Shown here piece by piece: positions 1-9,196 of a DNA stretch of 64,000 bases; the first letter of the stretch is position 1, and every line of letters starts with the position of its first letter. The stretch spans positions 1 to 64,000 of the forward strand of contig NZ_QXJF01000007.1 of NCBI RefSeq assembly GCF_003670275.1, given 5' to 3'. The position numbers were made by a program, and so were the translations under genes. The notes under the pieces were generated by a model. The model was not told where the DNA came from. It made no database searches and saw only the letters and a list, made by a program, of their open reading frames with translations. The DNA is from Helicobacter labetoulli. GTDB lineage: Bacteria > Campylobacterota > Campylobacteria > Campylobacterales > Helicobacteraceae.

Positions 1-1204
1 TACCAGTATAACCTTGTTTAGCTCTATCTATGACTTGGAGAGATTGTGCCACAAGGGCTTGGTCGGATTCTAAGCCTAGCTTTGTTTTTTCTATGTTTTC
101 GTTAATGGCACGAGCCATAATGCCTACTTCATCTTTTGTGTTAATGTTTAGCGGTTGCGGAGCAGTTTTGATTTCGTGGTTCAAATATCTAAAGAATGCC
201 ACCAAAGACTCTTTAATCGTATTGATAGGATTTGTGAAAACCCTAATAAGGAAGAAAATCGCCACTGCTCCTAGCACGATCATTATCGTAGCTAAGATAA
301 TTGTTTCTACAAGACTTTTATTGATAGCTTCTGTGTAGTCAGCTTTATCGGCTGTAGAAACGATAGTCCAGCCAAATGGGAATTGCTTATAATATCCAAA
401 CTCATCAACCACCTGCCCATTTCTCAAGGTTAAGTTATAATCAATAAAGCCTTTTTTATCTTTTGTAAGTGCATCTTTAAGTGCATTCTCTACTTCTTTT
501 GACAAGCCACTTTTCACAAAATCCATATCCTCGTGTGAGAAAATCGCTCCACTTGAATCTGTTAAAAACACACTCATTGAGGGCAATTCTGGATTCTTAA
601 AGGAGCTAAATCTTGTCTGAAAATCACTCACACCAATGTCAAATCCCATAACGCCAACAAACTTGCCATTTTTGATGAGAGGCATTGTAGCGGTCGCAAA
701 AGATTCTCCCTTGTGCTTACCTACTTCACTGACATATACAGGCGTGATGATCCCAGCTTGTTTTGCCTTTGTTTCTACATACCAAGGGCGTTTGCGTAAA
801 TCTATACCGCCCACATCTTCCCAATTTGATGAAAAGGACATTGTGCCGTGTTGATTATAATCCTGCAAAATCACCTTTCCATCATCTTCATATACGATAA
901 ACATTAAGGGATATTTGATGAGTGATGAAGCTGAATTAAGAATAATTCTTTGCTGCACGACATTATTTTTATCAGTATTGACAATATCTCTTGCTAATAC
1001 CCTTAAATGCTCCTGTGCTTCATCGCCCATTGTTATCATAATGCTACGATAGGCTGATTCTAGTGTTTGTGCTTGAATACCTTGATAGATTTCTGTTACA
1101 TCATTTTTTGTCTTATTAAAATTAAAGGCACTAATGATGATAATGATGATAGAGAATATCGCTACTGCCCCGATAGTAAGCTTTCCACTTAATGAACGAA
1201 ACAT
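1..1204 (-). CDS. Methyl-accepting chemotaxis protein, N-terminal part (runs off window)
   Basis: The gene starts at an ATG on the minus strand at 1204 with GGAGAC just upstream and is open to the window edge, so only about 400 residues are present. A transmembrane segment follows the start (about residues 8-28). The periplasmic region carries a KRPWY motif near residue 135, typical of dCache_1 sensor domains, which bind small ligands such as amino or organic acids. A second transmembrane segment lies near residues 295-320, followed by a HAMP-like linker. The cytoplasmic signalling hairpin lies outside the window. The family passes ligand binding to CheW/CheA at the pole. The ligand cannot be told from sequence. 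Confidence 0.9.
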   Translation of the reverse strand, partial: MFRSLSGKLTIGAVAIFSIIIIIISAFNFNKTKNDVTEIYQGIQAQTLESAYRSIMITMGDEAQEHLRVLARDIVNTDKNNVVQQRIILNSASSLIKYPLMFIVYEDDGKVILQDYNQHGTMSFSSNWEDVGGIDLRKRPWYVETKAKQAGIITPVYVSEVGKHKGESFATATMPLIKNGKFVGVMGFDIGVSDFQTRFSSFKNPELPSMSVFLTDSSGAIFSHEDMDFVKSGLSKEVENALKDALTKDKKGFIDYNLTLRNGQVVDEFGYYKQFPFGWTIVSTADKADYTEAINKSLVETIILATIMIVLGAVAIFFLIRVFTNPINTIKESLVAFFRYLNHEIKTAPQPLNINTKDEVGIMARAINENIEKTKLGLESDQALVAQSLQVIDRAKQGYTG

Positions 1205-1305
1205 AATGTCTCCTTGAGGTTTGTTGTTTGTAAGATTTTTGTAAGGTGGGATTCTATCTTTTTGAAGTTTAAGTTTTGTTTATATTTTTGCGTGTTTTTG
1301 AGAGA

Positions 1306-2415
1306 CTATTGAGAGAATGTGTAGCATATACCTAAAAACCGCTCTCCTAGCGTATGCAAGAGCGTTTTAAGCTTGTGAATTTCTTTAAGATAAGTATTAT
1401 ATCCGCATTGTTGTGAAAAAGTCTGTAATAATTCTAGAATCTGCATTTTTTCAATCAACACTTTTGCTTGTGTATCGCAAAAGATTTTTTGAAATCCATT
1501 CTCACATAGGAGGGAATCTAGCAGTGTAAAATCCACATCGTAGGTTATATCCGCATTTTGATAAAGTGTGTGAAAATCCCCACCTTGCTCTAAAAAGTCT
1601 TTTAAACTTAGCACTTGATGGGATTTATAGAATCTTGGGTTATGATGTAGCGGATTGTAGTATTTGGCGTTAGGATTCTGCGTTTGGCTAAGATTCTCCC
1701 TGCCATAGTCAAAGCTCACAAAATAGCTATTTTTATGGGCTTTAGCAAAGCGTGAGAGATTGCAAATAAAATCCTGCCATTGTGGCAGGACACCGCAAAA
1801 CTCCAAAGGATTGCATTTGAGTTTGTCTAAAATCTCAAGGCTTTGTCGCGGTAAAAGGGTGGAGAGATTTTTGGCATTTAGGTTCTGCCAGATTCCACAC
1901 CATTTAGAATCTTGGCTTACACAAAGCATTTTGCCTGAATCTAACACATCGCAAGGGAAGCTATCAAAAAGCTCATTGCTGATGATAAAAAGGTTTGAAT
2001 CTTTATTTTGCGAGAGTGCTTCAAAGCTTTCAACAATCTTAAAGTCCAAAACACAAGAAAACTTTAAGCCTCTCAAATACGCCTTTTGTGTTTGTGCTAA
2101 GGTGGAGAGTGGCTCAATGATAATGAACTCACATTGGGGCAAAACTTCGCTCAAGGCATCAAGGAATAAGGCAATATCGCCTAGCAGATAGCCCTTATCC
2201 GCCCCGATTTCTACAATCCTTAAGGGCAGACTTAGGGCATTAGATTCTAAAAGTGAAAGGATATAAGAGGCAATTGAGCCGCCAAAAAACTTACTCACAC
2301 TCACAGAAGTGTAGAAATCCCCTGTTTTGCTTACCCTGCTAGAATCTGCGTAATAGCCGCTCTCTCCATAAAGGCTTTGGGACATAAATTCGCTAAAAGG
2401 GAGCATTGCTTTCAC
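1306..2415 (-). CDS. MidA-like (COG1565/NDUFAF7-type) SAM-dependent methyltransferase
   Basis: This 369-residue protein has the N-terminal GDFYTSVSVSKFFG stretch (about residues 32-45) and a following IVEIGADKG motif, matching the SAM-binding region of the MidA/NDUFAF7 family. The mitochondrial member methylates an arginine in a complex I subunit; the target of bacterial members is mostly unknown, so a respiratory-complex substrate is an inference. Its ATG overlaps the argD stop by 4 bp, so it is translationally coupled to argD. The C-terminal third is less conserved in appearance. Confidence 0.82.
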   Translation of the reverse strand: MKAMLPFSEFMSQSLYGESGYYADSSRVSKTGDFYTSVSVSKFFGGSIASYILSLLESNALSLPLRIVEIGADKGYLLGDIALFLDALSEVLPQCEFIIIEPLSTLAQTQKAYLRGLKFSCVLDFKIVESFEALSQNKDSNLFIISNELFDSFPCDVLDSGKMLCVSQDSKWCGIWQNLNAKNLSTLLPRQSLEILDKLKCNPLEFCGVLPQWQDFICNLSRFAKAHKNSYFVSFDYGRENLSQTQNPNAKYYNPLHHNPRFYKSHQVLSLKDFLEQGGDFHTLYQNADITYDVDFTLLDSLLCENGFQKIFCDTQAKVLIEKMQILELLQTFSQQCGYNTYLKEIHKLKTLLHTLGERFLGICYTFSQ

Positions 2416-3605
2416 AAGGTTTTTAGGGCAGATTCTAAACGAGAGAATCCTAAGTCAATCTCATCTTTATTTATACTTAAAGGTGGGAGCAAACGCAAAA
2501 CGCCCTTGCCCGATTTCAGCACCAAAACGCCGTGGTTTAGGGCAGATTCTACAATGTTAGGGAGTAAATTAGAATTTTGCGTGTGGATTCCACACATTAG
2601 CCCTAAACCCACTTTATGGCTAAAAATCTGCGGGAATGCCGCCACAAGAGAATCTAGCTTGGTATCAAAGTAACTGATAGTCTCTTTCAATGTCCCATTT
2701 TCGTGCATTTGACTTAGAATCTCAAGCACACAAAGCCCCGCTGCACAGCTTAAAGCATTGCCCCCAAAAGTTGAGCCGTGATCACTTGGGGCAAAAATAT
2801 CAGTGAGTGTTGTTAAAACTGCACCGATAGGCACACCACCGCCCAAACCTTTTGCAGTTGTGATGACTTCAGGGCTAATGTCATAAACTTTTGAGGCAAA
2901 AATCTCGCCGCAGCGGTAGATTCCACTCTGCACTTCATCTATCATAAGGAGAATCTGCTTTTGCTTTAAATGCGAGGCAAGGGCTTGAATCTGGGTCTTA
3001 TCTAAGGGGCATACACCCCCCTCTCCCTGCACGAGCTCTAGTAAAACTGCACAGGTGCTTGAATCTATAAGGTTGTAGATGTCTTTAATATCCTTGGCAT
3101 ACACAAAACCATCAGGGAATGGACCAAAATGCTCGTGCATTTTCTCTTGTGCGGTGGCTTTGAGCGAAGTGATTGTGCGTCCGTGGAAGCTAGAATCTAG
3201 CGTGATAATTTTATAGGCATTGCGTTGTTTGCCATATTTTCTAGCTATTTTTATAGCACATTCATTTGCTTCTGCTCCGGAGTTGGCAAAAAACGCACGC
3301 ATAGGCAAGGGAGCATTATCACGATAAAGTGTGATGAGATTGTGTGCTAGGGCGGCTTGATTTTGAATATAGTAGAGATTTGAAGTGTGCAAAAGCTTTG
3401 CAGCTTGTTTGGTGATGGCTTGAGTGAGCTTTGGATTATTGTGTCCCACACTCACTACGCCAATGCCCGAGCCAAAGTCAATATAATCTCTATTTTGCGT
3501 GTCATAGAGTGTCGCATTTTCTCCGTGTGTGAAAGCGACTTTAAAACGCGAATAAGTGTGCAATACAAATTCTTCGTCAAGCCCTTGTATATGTGAAAAT
3601 TCCAT
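2412..3605 (-). CDS. argD: Acetylornithine aminotransferase, PLP-dependent
   Basis: This 397-residue class III aminotransferase converts N-acetylglutamate semialdehyde to N-acetylornithine in arginine synthesis; relatives also act on succinyl-diaminopimelate in lysine synthesis. Visible features are NSGAEANECAIKIARK (cofactor phosphate region), SFHGRT, the LLMIDEVQSG motif with the PLP-ring Asp, and the Schiff-base Lys in TTAKGLGGG (near residue 248). Length is normal. It is first in a two-gene operon with the MidA-like gene. dapD lies elsewhere in this window, so a dual role in lysine synthesis is plausible but not shown. Confidence 0.93.
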   Translation of the reverse strand: MEFSHIQGLDEEFVLHTYSRFKVAFTHGENATLYDTQNRDYIDFGSGIGVVSVGHNNPKLTQAITKQAAKLLHTSNLYYIQNQAALAHNLITLYRDNAPLPMRAFFANSGAEANECAIKIARKYGKQRNAYKIITLDSSFHGRTITSLKATAQEKMHEHFGPFPDGFVYAKDIKDIYNLIDSSTCAVLLELVQGEGGVCPLDKTQIQALASHLKQKQILLMIDEVQSGIYRCGEIFASKVYDISPEVITTAKGLGGGVPIGAVLTTLTDIFAPSDHGSTFGGNALSCAAGLCVLEILSQMHENGTLKETISYFDTKLDSLVAAFPQIFSHKVGLGLMCGIHTQNSNLLPNIVESALNHGVLVLKSGKGVLRLLPPLSINKDEIDLGFSRLESALKTL

Positions 3606-3739
3606 TACCTTGCCCCCATTGATACCTAAAATATAAAAGGCGTTGATTTTACATTAAGAGTTTAAATTTTTTGTGATATGTGGAGCGATTTTTGCTAATG
3701 TTTTGTGCGAAATACGCCACAGAATACCAAAGGACTTTA

Positions 3740-4339
3740 ATGCAGATTCAGAATCTCAATCATTCTCAAATGCCCATAAACACGAGCTATGTAAGGAATA
3801 AAGATAATTTTAGTATCAGTAATAATGAATCTTATACCACAGATTCTAAATCTTTAAAAGAAGAAAAAACAAAAGAGTATTATCAAAAAAGCACGGCTGC
3901 TAAAATTGACACGCAAAATGTGGGTGAAAGCACCACACAAGAAGTAAAGCAATCAAGCGAGATTGAGCCAAATGCCCCAAAAATGGAGGATTTAGAGGGG
4001 CATAAAAATCGCATTACCTATGGGCTAAAGGTGCTAGAGCTAATGAGTGATGAGGAATATAAGGCATTTTTGTGGGCGAGTGAAGGAATGAGTGAAATGG
4101 AAAAAATGCTTATGGCTCAAAGTCTGTATCGCTTCACAGAGTTTTATCAAGGCAGAGATTCTAAAAATATGGAGCAAAATGGGCTTGATAATCAAAAGAT
4201 TCAAGCACAAAGGGCTTTTGGAGTGGAGCAGAAGAATATTGATGATTTTATTAATCGCTATAAAAATGCCTACGATAAAGTGCTGGAATCTCAATATGCC
4301 TTTAAGATTTCAGGGGCTGTGCCAAATGACTTTATGTGA
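3740..4339 (+). CDS. Hypothetical protein, Asn/Ser/Lys-rich N-terminus
   Basis: I do not recognise a family. A longer frame opens with GTG at 3680, but the ATG at 3740 has AAAGGA about 6 nt upstream and is the better start, giving 199 residues. There is no signal peptide or membrane segment. The first 85 residues are polar and low in complexity; residues 90-199 look like a helical folded domain rich in Tyr, Phe and Met. It stands alone between argD (minus) and tRNA-Met, so context gives no function. Codon use resembles its neighbours. Confidence 0.7.
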   Translation: MQIQNLNHSQMPINTSYVRNKDNFSISNNESYTTDSKSLKEEKTKEYYQKSTAAKIDTQNVGESTTQEVKQSSEIEPNAPKMEDLEGHKNRITYGLKVLELMSDEEYKAFLWASEGMSEMEKMLMAQSLYRFTEFYQGRDSKNMEQNGLDNQKIQAQRAFGVEQKNIDDFINRYKNAYDKVLESQYAFKISGAVPNDFM

Positions 4340-4462
4340 TAGATTTAAGATGTGGCTAGGGCTAGGGAGTGTCGCCGTGTTGTACAAAGCTATTTTTAGA
4401 ATCTTTGGCAAAGTGAGACAAAGTGTGTAAAAGTGTGAAATTGGGCTTTTGTGGAAAAACGC

Positions 4463-4491
4463 TTGACTTATTGTTGCTTTTTGCTTAGAAT
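4463..4491 (+). promoter_or_regulatory. Sigma-70 promoter of tRNA-Met
   Basis: TTGACT at 4463-4468 and TAGAAT at 4486-4491 are separated by 17 bp, close to the consensus spacing. Transcription would start near 4498, giving a leader of about 60 nt before the tRNA. This is the best full -35/-10 pair seen in the window. Confidence 0.7.
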
Positions 4492-4556
4492 TGCGACTTT
4501 TGTTTCTTCAATGCTTTCTGTTAGATTCTTAATCTTTATAGATTCTTGATTTAGAG

Positions 4557-4634
4557 GTCAAAGTAGCTCAGCTGGTTTAGAGTGCTGGTCTCATAAGCCG
4601 GAGGTCGGGGGTTCAAGTCCCCCCTTTGACACCA
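4557..4634 (+). tRNA. tRNA-Met (CAT anticodon), elongator type or tRNA-Ile2
   Basis: A full cloverleaf can be drawn by eye. The acceptor stem GTCAAAG pairs with CTTTGAC; the D arm, an anticodon loop CTCATAA with anticodon CAT, a T stem GGGGG/CCCCC with loop TTCAAGT, and an encoded 3' CCA are present. The first acceptor pair is G-C, not the mismatched pair of initiator tRNA, so it is not tRNA-fMet. A lysidine-modified tRNA-Ile(CAT) cannot be excluded without searching for TilS identity elements. Confidence 0.93.
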
Positions 4635-4714
4635 TACATTTTTTAGCCTATTCATGAAATGCCTAACTATGTTTTTTTTGTTTTCTAGTTTTGTTGTGGA
4701 ATCTAAGTGTATCT

Positions 4715-4739
4715 AAGGCTACTTATTTTAAGTAGCCTT
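4715..4739. terminator. Strong hairpin between tRNA-Met and the yceI-like gene
   Basis: AAGGCTACTTA at 4715-4725 pairs perfectly with TAAGTAGCCTT at 4729-4739 around a 3-nt loop. The gene pair is convergent, so it may stop transcription in both directions. The following T-run is poor (TTTGGGGG on the plus side), which lowers certainty. Confidence 0.5.
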
Positions 4740-4761
4740 TGGGGGTGTTTTATTTGAGAGA

Positions 4762-5322
4762 TTATTTGAGTGGGGCTTCAAGGGCGATTTCCACCTGCGA
4801 CCAAGTAAGATTCTCGTGTAAATCTGCCACTGCTTTTTGCAAGCTTGTACGCGCATTTTCAAGTCCAAACTCACTTAAATCAAGCACACCTTTTGCGACG
4901 AGCTTTTTGCTTACAATCTCATATTGCATCGGCACTTTTTGACTTTTGCCATTCATTCGCACATTTGCCAAAATCGTGCCTTTATCTTTGCCTTCAATTA
5001 CATCTTTGAAAGTTACTTTAATAGGCTCTTTTTTGTTGAAATTATCAAAAAAGTTTTTGCGTAAAGTCTCATCTCTACCCGCGTCATTGGTATTGACTTT
5101 CATAATATCAATAGTCGCTGTGGCGTTATTGAGTTGAGATTCTAGGCTTTGAGTTTTGTTTGGTGTGCCAAATTTAAACTGCACATCATCAAATTTACCT
5201 TTTACACCTATTTTAGCTGGTGTTTTAAATGCTGTCCATTGAACTTCTGCCTTTTGTGCATCAATAGTTGCCGCACACGCTATGCTACCTATGAGAGCTA
5301 TTCCCATGATGATTTTTTTCAT
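4762..5322 (-). CDS. YceI-family periplasmic lipid-binding protein
   Basis: This 186-residue protein starts with a Sec signal peptide (about 18 residues, ending in ACA) and continues as a single YceI domain, a lipocalin-like barrel that binds isoprenoid or other amphipathic molecules in relatives. The motif MNGKSQKVPM and the late VDLHENLTW-like region fit the family. ATG at 5322 follows a GGAG-type ribosome site. H. pylori has a homologous secreted protein. The ligand and role are unknown; relatives are linked to acid and osmotic stress. It is monocistronic, ending at the hairpin at 4715-4739. Confidence 0.85.
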   Translation of the reverse strand: MKKIIMGIALIGSIACAATIDAQKAEVQWTAFKTPAKIGVKGKFDDVQFKFGTPNKTQSLESQLNNATATIDIMKVNTNDAGRDETLRKNFFDNFNKKEPIKVTFKDVIEGKDKGTILANVRMNGKSQKVPMQYEIVSKKLVAKGVLDLSEFGLENARTSLQKAVADLHENLTWSQVEIALEAPLK

Positions 5323-5511
5323 TTTTGTCTCCTTTGAAAAAGTTTATTGCAATACTTGCGATATTTATTTTCCATTAAAAATGCAAATAGCCTTCTAATG
5401 TTATTTAAACTTCAAGTATTGTGAGTAATGAAGTAACGATAAAAATTATAAAGCAGTTTGATAGCGGGTATCATAAATTGGCTCTCACAAATAATGTAAG
5501 CAGAATCTTGT

Positions 5512-5517
5512 TATAAT
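5512..5517 (+). promoter_or_regulatory. -10 box upstream of hemL
   Basis: TATAAT preceded by T-rich sequence lies 30 bp before the hemL ATG. Helicobacter promoters often lack a clear -35 box, and none is obvious here. Confidence 0.5.
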
Positions 5518-5546
5518 GTCAGAAATTCTGCAAGTAAAGGACAAAT

Positions 5547-6842
5547 ATGGAGATTTTACACAGTATTAATGACTTTAATGAAGCAAAGCAGGTTATTCCC
5601 GGTGGGGTGAATTCTCCTGTTAGGGCATTTGGCTCTGTGGGTGGCACACCGCGATTTATCGCTAGAGGCAAGGGAGCGTATATTTATGATGAAGATGATA
5701 ATGCCTATATTGACTTTGTGCAAAGCTGGGGACCATTGATATTTGGACACGCTGATGAGTTCGTAGAATCTGCCGTTGTTCTTGCGCTCAAAGATGGGCT
5801 TAGTTTTGGTGCGCCAACGGAAAAGGAGACAACACTTGTTAAGCAGATTATCTCTCTTACTGGGAGTGTGGAGAAAATGCGACTTGTAAGCTCGGGGACT
5901 GAAGCGACTATGAGTGCTTTGCGTTTGGCTAGAGCATTTGCTAACAAAGATGATATTATTAAGTTTGATGGTTGCTATCACGGGCATTCTGATAGCTTAC
6001 TAGTTTCTGCAGGCAGTGGCTGTGCGACATTTGGGACTCCTAGCTCACCGGGCGTGCCAAGCGATCTTTCAAAGCATACGCTTGTAGCGAGATATAATGA
6101 TATAGATTCTGTGAGAGCGTGTTTTCAAAAGAGCAAAAATGTGGCGTGTGTGATTATTGAGCCGTTGGCTGGGAATATGGGCTTTGTCCCTGCAGATAGG
6201 GAGTTTATCCACGCATTACGAGCATTGTGTGATGAGTATCAAGCACTTTTGATTATAGATGAAGTGATGAGTGGCTTTAGAGCGGGGCTAAATGGAGCAT
6301 TGGGGATTTATGGTATTGAGGCGGATTTGGTTACTTATGGCAAAGTCATTGGGGGTGGTTTGCCTTTGGCAGCTTTTGGTGGGAGGGCTGAAATTATGGA
6401 TATGCTCTCTCCCATTGGCGGTGTGTATCAAGCTGGAACATTAAGTGGCAACCCCATTGCCGTAAGTGCAGGGATAGCTACACTCTCTCTTATCAAATCA
6501 AAGCCAAATTTATACAACGACTTAGAATCTTTGGCAAAAACTTTGGTAGAAGGGCTAAAATCTGTTGCACAGGAATATAAGATTCCATTGCAGGTGGATT
6601 ATCGTGGCAGTATGTTTGGCTTTTTCTTTCATAGTGAAATGGTAAAAAATTTTGATGATGCGAAAAAGAGTGATGTAGCGATATATGCGAAGTTTCATCA
6701 AAAAATGCTAGAAAAGGGTGTGTATTTTGCCTGCTCGCAGTTTGAGACAGGTTTTATTTGCAGTGCGATGAATGAAGCGATGATTGAAGAAGTGATACAA
6801 AAGGCAAGAGAGAGCTTTAAAGAGATACATTTTGAAGGCTAA
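5547..6842 (+). CDS. hemL: Glutamate-1-semialdehyde 2,1-aminomutase
   Basis: This 431-residue enzyme uses PLP/PMP to convert glutamate-1-semialdehyde to 5-aminolevulinate, the last step of the C5 route into haem. Visible motifs are the N-terminal [26 protein letters not shown], the [12 protein letters not shown] motif and the PLP Lys in [11 protein letters not shown] (near residue 267). Length is normal and AAAGGA precedes the ATG. Two small membrane-protein genes follow closely, the same arrangement as downstream of H. pylori hemL. Confidence 0.96.
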   Translation: MEILHSINDFNEAKQVIPGGVNSPVRAFGSVGGTPRFIARGKGAYIYDEDDNAYIDFVQSWGPLIFGHADEFVESAVVLALKDGLSFGAPTEKETTLVKQIISLTGSVEKMRLVSSGTEATMSALRLARAFANKDDIIKFDGCYHGHSDSLLVSAGSGCATFGTPSSPGVPSDLSKHTLVARYNDIDSVRACFQKSKNVACVIIEPLAGNMGFVPADREFIHALRALCDEYQALLIIDEVMSGFRAGLNGALGIYGIEADLVTYGKVIGGGLPLAAFGGRAEIMDMLSPIGGVYQAGTLSGNPIAVSAGIATLSLIKSKPNLYNDLESLAKTLVEGLKSVAQEYKIPLQVDYRGSMFGFFFHSEMVKNFDDAKKSDVAIYAKFHQKMLEKGVYFACSQFETGFICSAMNEAMIEEVIQKARESFKEIHFEG

Positions 6843-6845
6843 AAA

Positions 6846-7313
6846 GTGGAAAATATAGATAAAAAGCAGAATCTAGATTCTATTAAGCTTGAAGCAACTC
6901 ACTCAACGCTAGATTCACACTCACAAGATTCAAAAGTATCTAGCCTAGAATCCACACAAGAATCTATACAAGATTCTACACAAAAAGCCACACAAGAATC
7001 GCAAAAACCGCGTTTAAGTGCGGTAGTTAGCGGTGCAAATGAGCTAAGTTTGGGCATATCCATTGTGGTGGCAGTGGCTTTAGGCATTGGCATAGGCATT
7101 GGGCTAGAATATCTAAGCGGGGCTAGATGGAGCTTTTGGCTTGGTGTAGCTTGGGGCATTGGAGCGGCGATTTTAAATATCTACAAAGCCTATCAAAGAC
7201 AGCAAAGAGACGCACAAGAATTAGCCAAAAATCCACGCTATGCGTATAAACCACACAACACATCAAAAAAAGCCCAAGATGATGATGAGGAAGAAAATGG
7301 CAAATACTACTAA
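6846..7313 (+). CDS. AtpZ/AtpI-like small membrane protein with Gln/Ser/Asp-rich N-terminus
   Basis: A GTG at 6846, three bases after the hemL stop, opens this 155-residue frame. Residues 1-55 are low complexity, made of repeated QDS/QES-type units written as CAAGATTCT or CAAGAATCT. Two transmembrane helices follow (about 68-90 and 97-118) with a basic C-terminal tail. The helices and the GARWSFWLGVAWGIGAA pattern resemble AtpI/AtpZ, small proteins that help assemble the ATP synthase ring or move magnesium or calcium. No atp genes lie nearby, so the family call is moderate. Confidence 0.72.
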   Translation: MENIDKKQNLDSIKLEATHSTLDSHSQDSKVSSLESTQESIQDSTQKATQESQKPRLSAVVSGANELSLGISIVVAVALGIGIGIGLEYLSGARWSFWLGVAWGIGAAILNIYKAYQRQQRDAQELAKNPRYAYKPHNTSKKAQDDDEEENGKYY

Positions 7314-7827
7314 AATCTTGCAAATAGGCTTAATTGTTTTAGGCATAGCTTTGCTTGGGGGAATTGTGGCTTGGTTTTTTAGTGTGGGGGCATTATTGAG
7401 CTTTGAGGTGGCATTTTTGGGATTTTTGTTTGTCGTGGGAGGTTCATTTGTAGGTGTGCTAAGAAGAGTAAGAGCCCAACAGCAAGATTGTATTTCTCAA
7501 GATTCTATCTCTTTAGATTCACGGCAGAATCTCACACAAGATTCACAGCCCCAAGATTCACAACTTGCAGAAGAATCTAAAGAGTCTCGCAATCAGGCAA
7601 ATCAGGATAATTCAACCTTTTCCGCTCGTTTTGTGCTTGGCACACAAATGAGCTTTTCACTTTTAAGAATGCTAGGTTATATTGTTTTTACAGGGCTTAT
7701 TTTGTTTTTATTGCATTATAGGCTTTTTGCTCTTATGTGGTTTTTTGCGGGACTATGTGTGGCGCTTGTTGTGCTTGTGGGGCTAGGTATGTTTATGGTG
7801 AAAGCTTGTAAATATACCAAAATGTAG
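7297..7827 (+). CDS. Hypothetical membrane protein downstream of AtpZ-like gene
   Basis: The ATG at 7297 follows GAGGAAG and lies within the last 17 bases of the previous gene, so the two are coupled. The 176-residue protein has two helices at the N-terminus (about 8-50), a hydrophilic linker of QDS/DSQ units (about 58-110), and two more helices at the C-terminus (about 122-172). I recognise no domain. Position after hemL and an AtpZ-like gene matches the small hypothetical genes downstream of hemL in H. pylori, which gives family conservation but no function. Confidence 0.72.
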   Translation: MANTTKILQIGLIVLGIALLGGIVAWFFSVGALLSFEVAFLGFLFVVGGSFVGVLRRVRAQQQDCISQDSISLDSRQNLTQDSQPQDSQLAEESKESRNQANQDNSTFSARFVLGTQMSFSLLRMLGYIVFTGLILFLLHYRLFALMWFFAGLCVALVVLVGLGMFMVKACKYTKM

Positions 7828-7879
7828 TTTAGATTCTATACAATGCCAAAAATCAGCTAAAAAACTTAAGGAGTAAATT

Positions 7880-9088
7880 ATGGGTGTAGAAAGATTTAAA
7901 GTATTTGTTGATGAGTATCAAAAAAGTGGGGAATACAAAGAGCCACTAGGCTTTGGAATCTCACGCGTGGAGATTGGCAAAAAGTCTAAAGCAGTGCTTT
8001 GTGCGACTTATTCTACAATGAATTGGAAAGGTGAAAATCTCGGCACTTATGCGGTGCTATGTCAAAGTGCAAAGGAGGCGGAGCAAATCTCTGCAACTGA
8101 AAATGAAGCGGTGTATGGCATTAATCAAGAGTTTGTTAATAAGGCTTTAGAGCTATATGAGCCGTTTTTAAGCGAGGCTTTAAGCGATCCATCAGCACAC
8201 AAAAATATTCAAGTAATATTAGAGCTTAAAAAACAAGCCAATAAAGGTAAGCTCAAAACAAAAGGTGGCAGGGCAAGATATAGATTGTGTATCATTTATA
8301 AAGATGAAAAGTGTGAGAGTGTGGAATCTGCGTATTTAAAACTTCTTGCACTCTCGCTTGGCAAAGCCCCATTGCGTTCCTTACAGCTTGATGGAATCTT
8401 TGGGCTTTTGCAAAATGTCGCGTGGAGCGGGAATAAACCTTACGAGTTAGAATGGCTACGAGAGAATGAAATCCGCCTAAAAATGGAGGGCGAATTCCCA
8501 CATATTGACTTTGTAGATAAATTCCCACGATACTTAATGCAAGTCATTCCGCAATATGACAATATCCGTCTTTTAGATTCTGCTAAAACACGCTTTGGTG
8601 CGTATCTTGGCAGCGGTGGATATACACAAATGCCCGGAGCAAGTTATGTGAATTTTAATGCAGGTGCTATGGGTGCGTGTATGAATGAGGGACGCATTAG
8701 CTCAAGTGTTGTTGTGGGTGAAGGTACGGATATTGGCGGAGGAGCGAGTATTTTAGGTGTGTTAAGTGGGGGTAATAGCGAGCCAATCAGTATTGGTAAA
8801 AATTGTTTGTTGGGCGTTAATAGCGCCACAGGAATTAGCCTAGGTGATGGCTGTATTGTAGATGGTGGCATTGCAGTTTTAGCTGGTGGGGTATTTTACA
8901 TTAAGCCTGAGGAGGCGGCAAAAATTGCAGAGATTAATGATACCTTTGTCCTTAAAGAAAGCAATCTCTATAAGGGCAAGGAACTCTCTGGCAAACACGG
9001 AATCCACTTTAGATGCGATTCTCAAAGTGGCAAAATGATAGCTTTTAGAAGCAATCGTAAGATTGAACTCAATAGTGCGTTGCATTAA
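7880..9088 (+). CDS. dapD: 2,3,4,5-tetrahydropyridine-2,6-dicarboxylate N-succinyltransferase
   Basis: This 402-residue protein is the long epsilonproteobacterial form of DapD, which succinylates tetrahydrodipicolinate in the lysine and meso-diaminopimelate pathway. The C-terminal half has left-handed beta-helix hexapeptide repeats, with PGASYVNFNAG, DIGGGASILGVLSGG and LLGVNSATGISLGDGC easily seen. The N-terminal 200 residues are specific to this subfamily. AAGGAG stands 8 nt before the ATG. It appears monocistronic. Confidence 0.92.
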   Translation: MGVERFKVFVDEYQKSGEYKEPLGFGISRVEIGKKSKAVLCATYSTMNWKGENLGTYAVLCQSAKEAEQISATENEAVYGINQEFVNKALELYEPFLSEALSDPSAHKNIQVILELKKQANKGKLKTKGGRARYRLCIIYKDEKCESVESAYLKLLALSLGKAPLRSLQLDGIFGLLQNVAWSGNKPYELEWLRENEIRLKMEGEFPHIDFVDKFPRYLMQVIPQYDNIRLLDSAKTRFGAYLGSGGYTQMPGASYVNFNAGAMGACMNEGRISSSVVVGEGTDIGGGASILGVLSGGNSEPISIGKNCLLGVNSATGISLGDGCIVDGGIAVLAGGVFYIKPEEAAKIAEINDTFVLKESNLYKGKELSGKHGIHFRCDSQSGKMIAFRSNRKIELNSALH

Positions 9089-9196
9089 GAATCTTAAGGG
9101 GGAGAATCTTTGTTGTATGGGCTTATGCGATGTGGCACTATTTTTGCTTTAGAAGCTACAAGCTTTAGGCAATTTTTCTAAGTCATAGGATACACG

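Noticed and set aside
1760-2191. 143-residue plus-strand frame within the MidA-like gene
   Set aside because: Antisense to a clear methyltransferase; no independent support. Other long antisense frames, for example 4040-4294, 5556-5987, 9401-9706 and 38579-39028, were set aside for the same reason.
3663-3690. TAAA and CGATTT upstream of the hypothetical at 3740, considered as a flagellar sigma-28 promoter
   Set aside because: The spacing of 19 bp is longer than the usual range, and the match to the box is short.
4092-4430. 112-residue frame overlapping the end of the hypothetical at 3740
   Set aside because: It is mostly the +1 shadow of that gene, and the 26 residues beyond its stop have no ribosome site.
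4557-4634. Initiator tRNA-fMet
   Set aside because: The first acceptor pair is G-C; initiators have an unpaired C-A there.
5346-5424. Distant inverted repeat CAATACTTG / CAAGTATTG in the hemL-yceI spacer
   Set aside because: Short, 57 bp apart and in AT-rich DNA; chance is a fair explanation.
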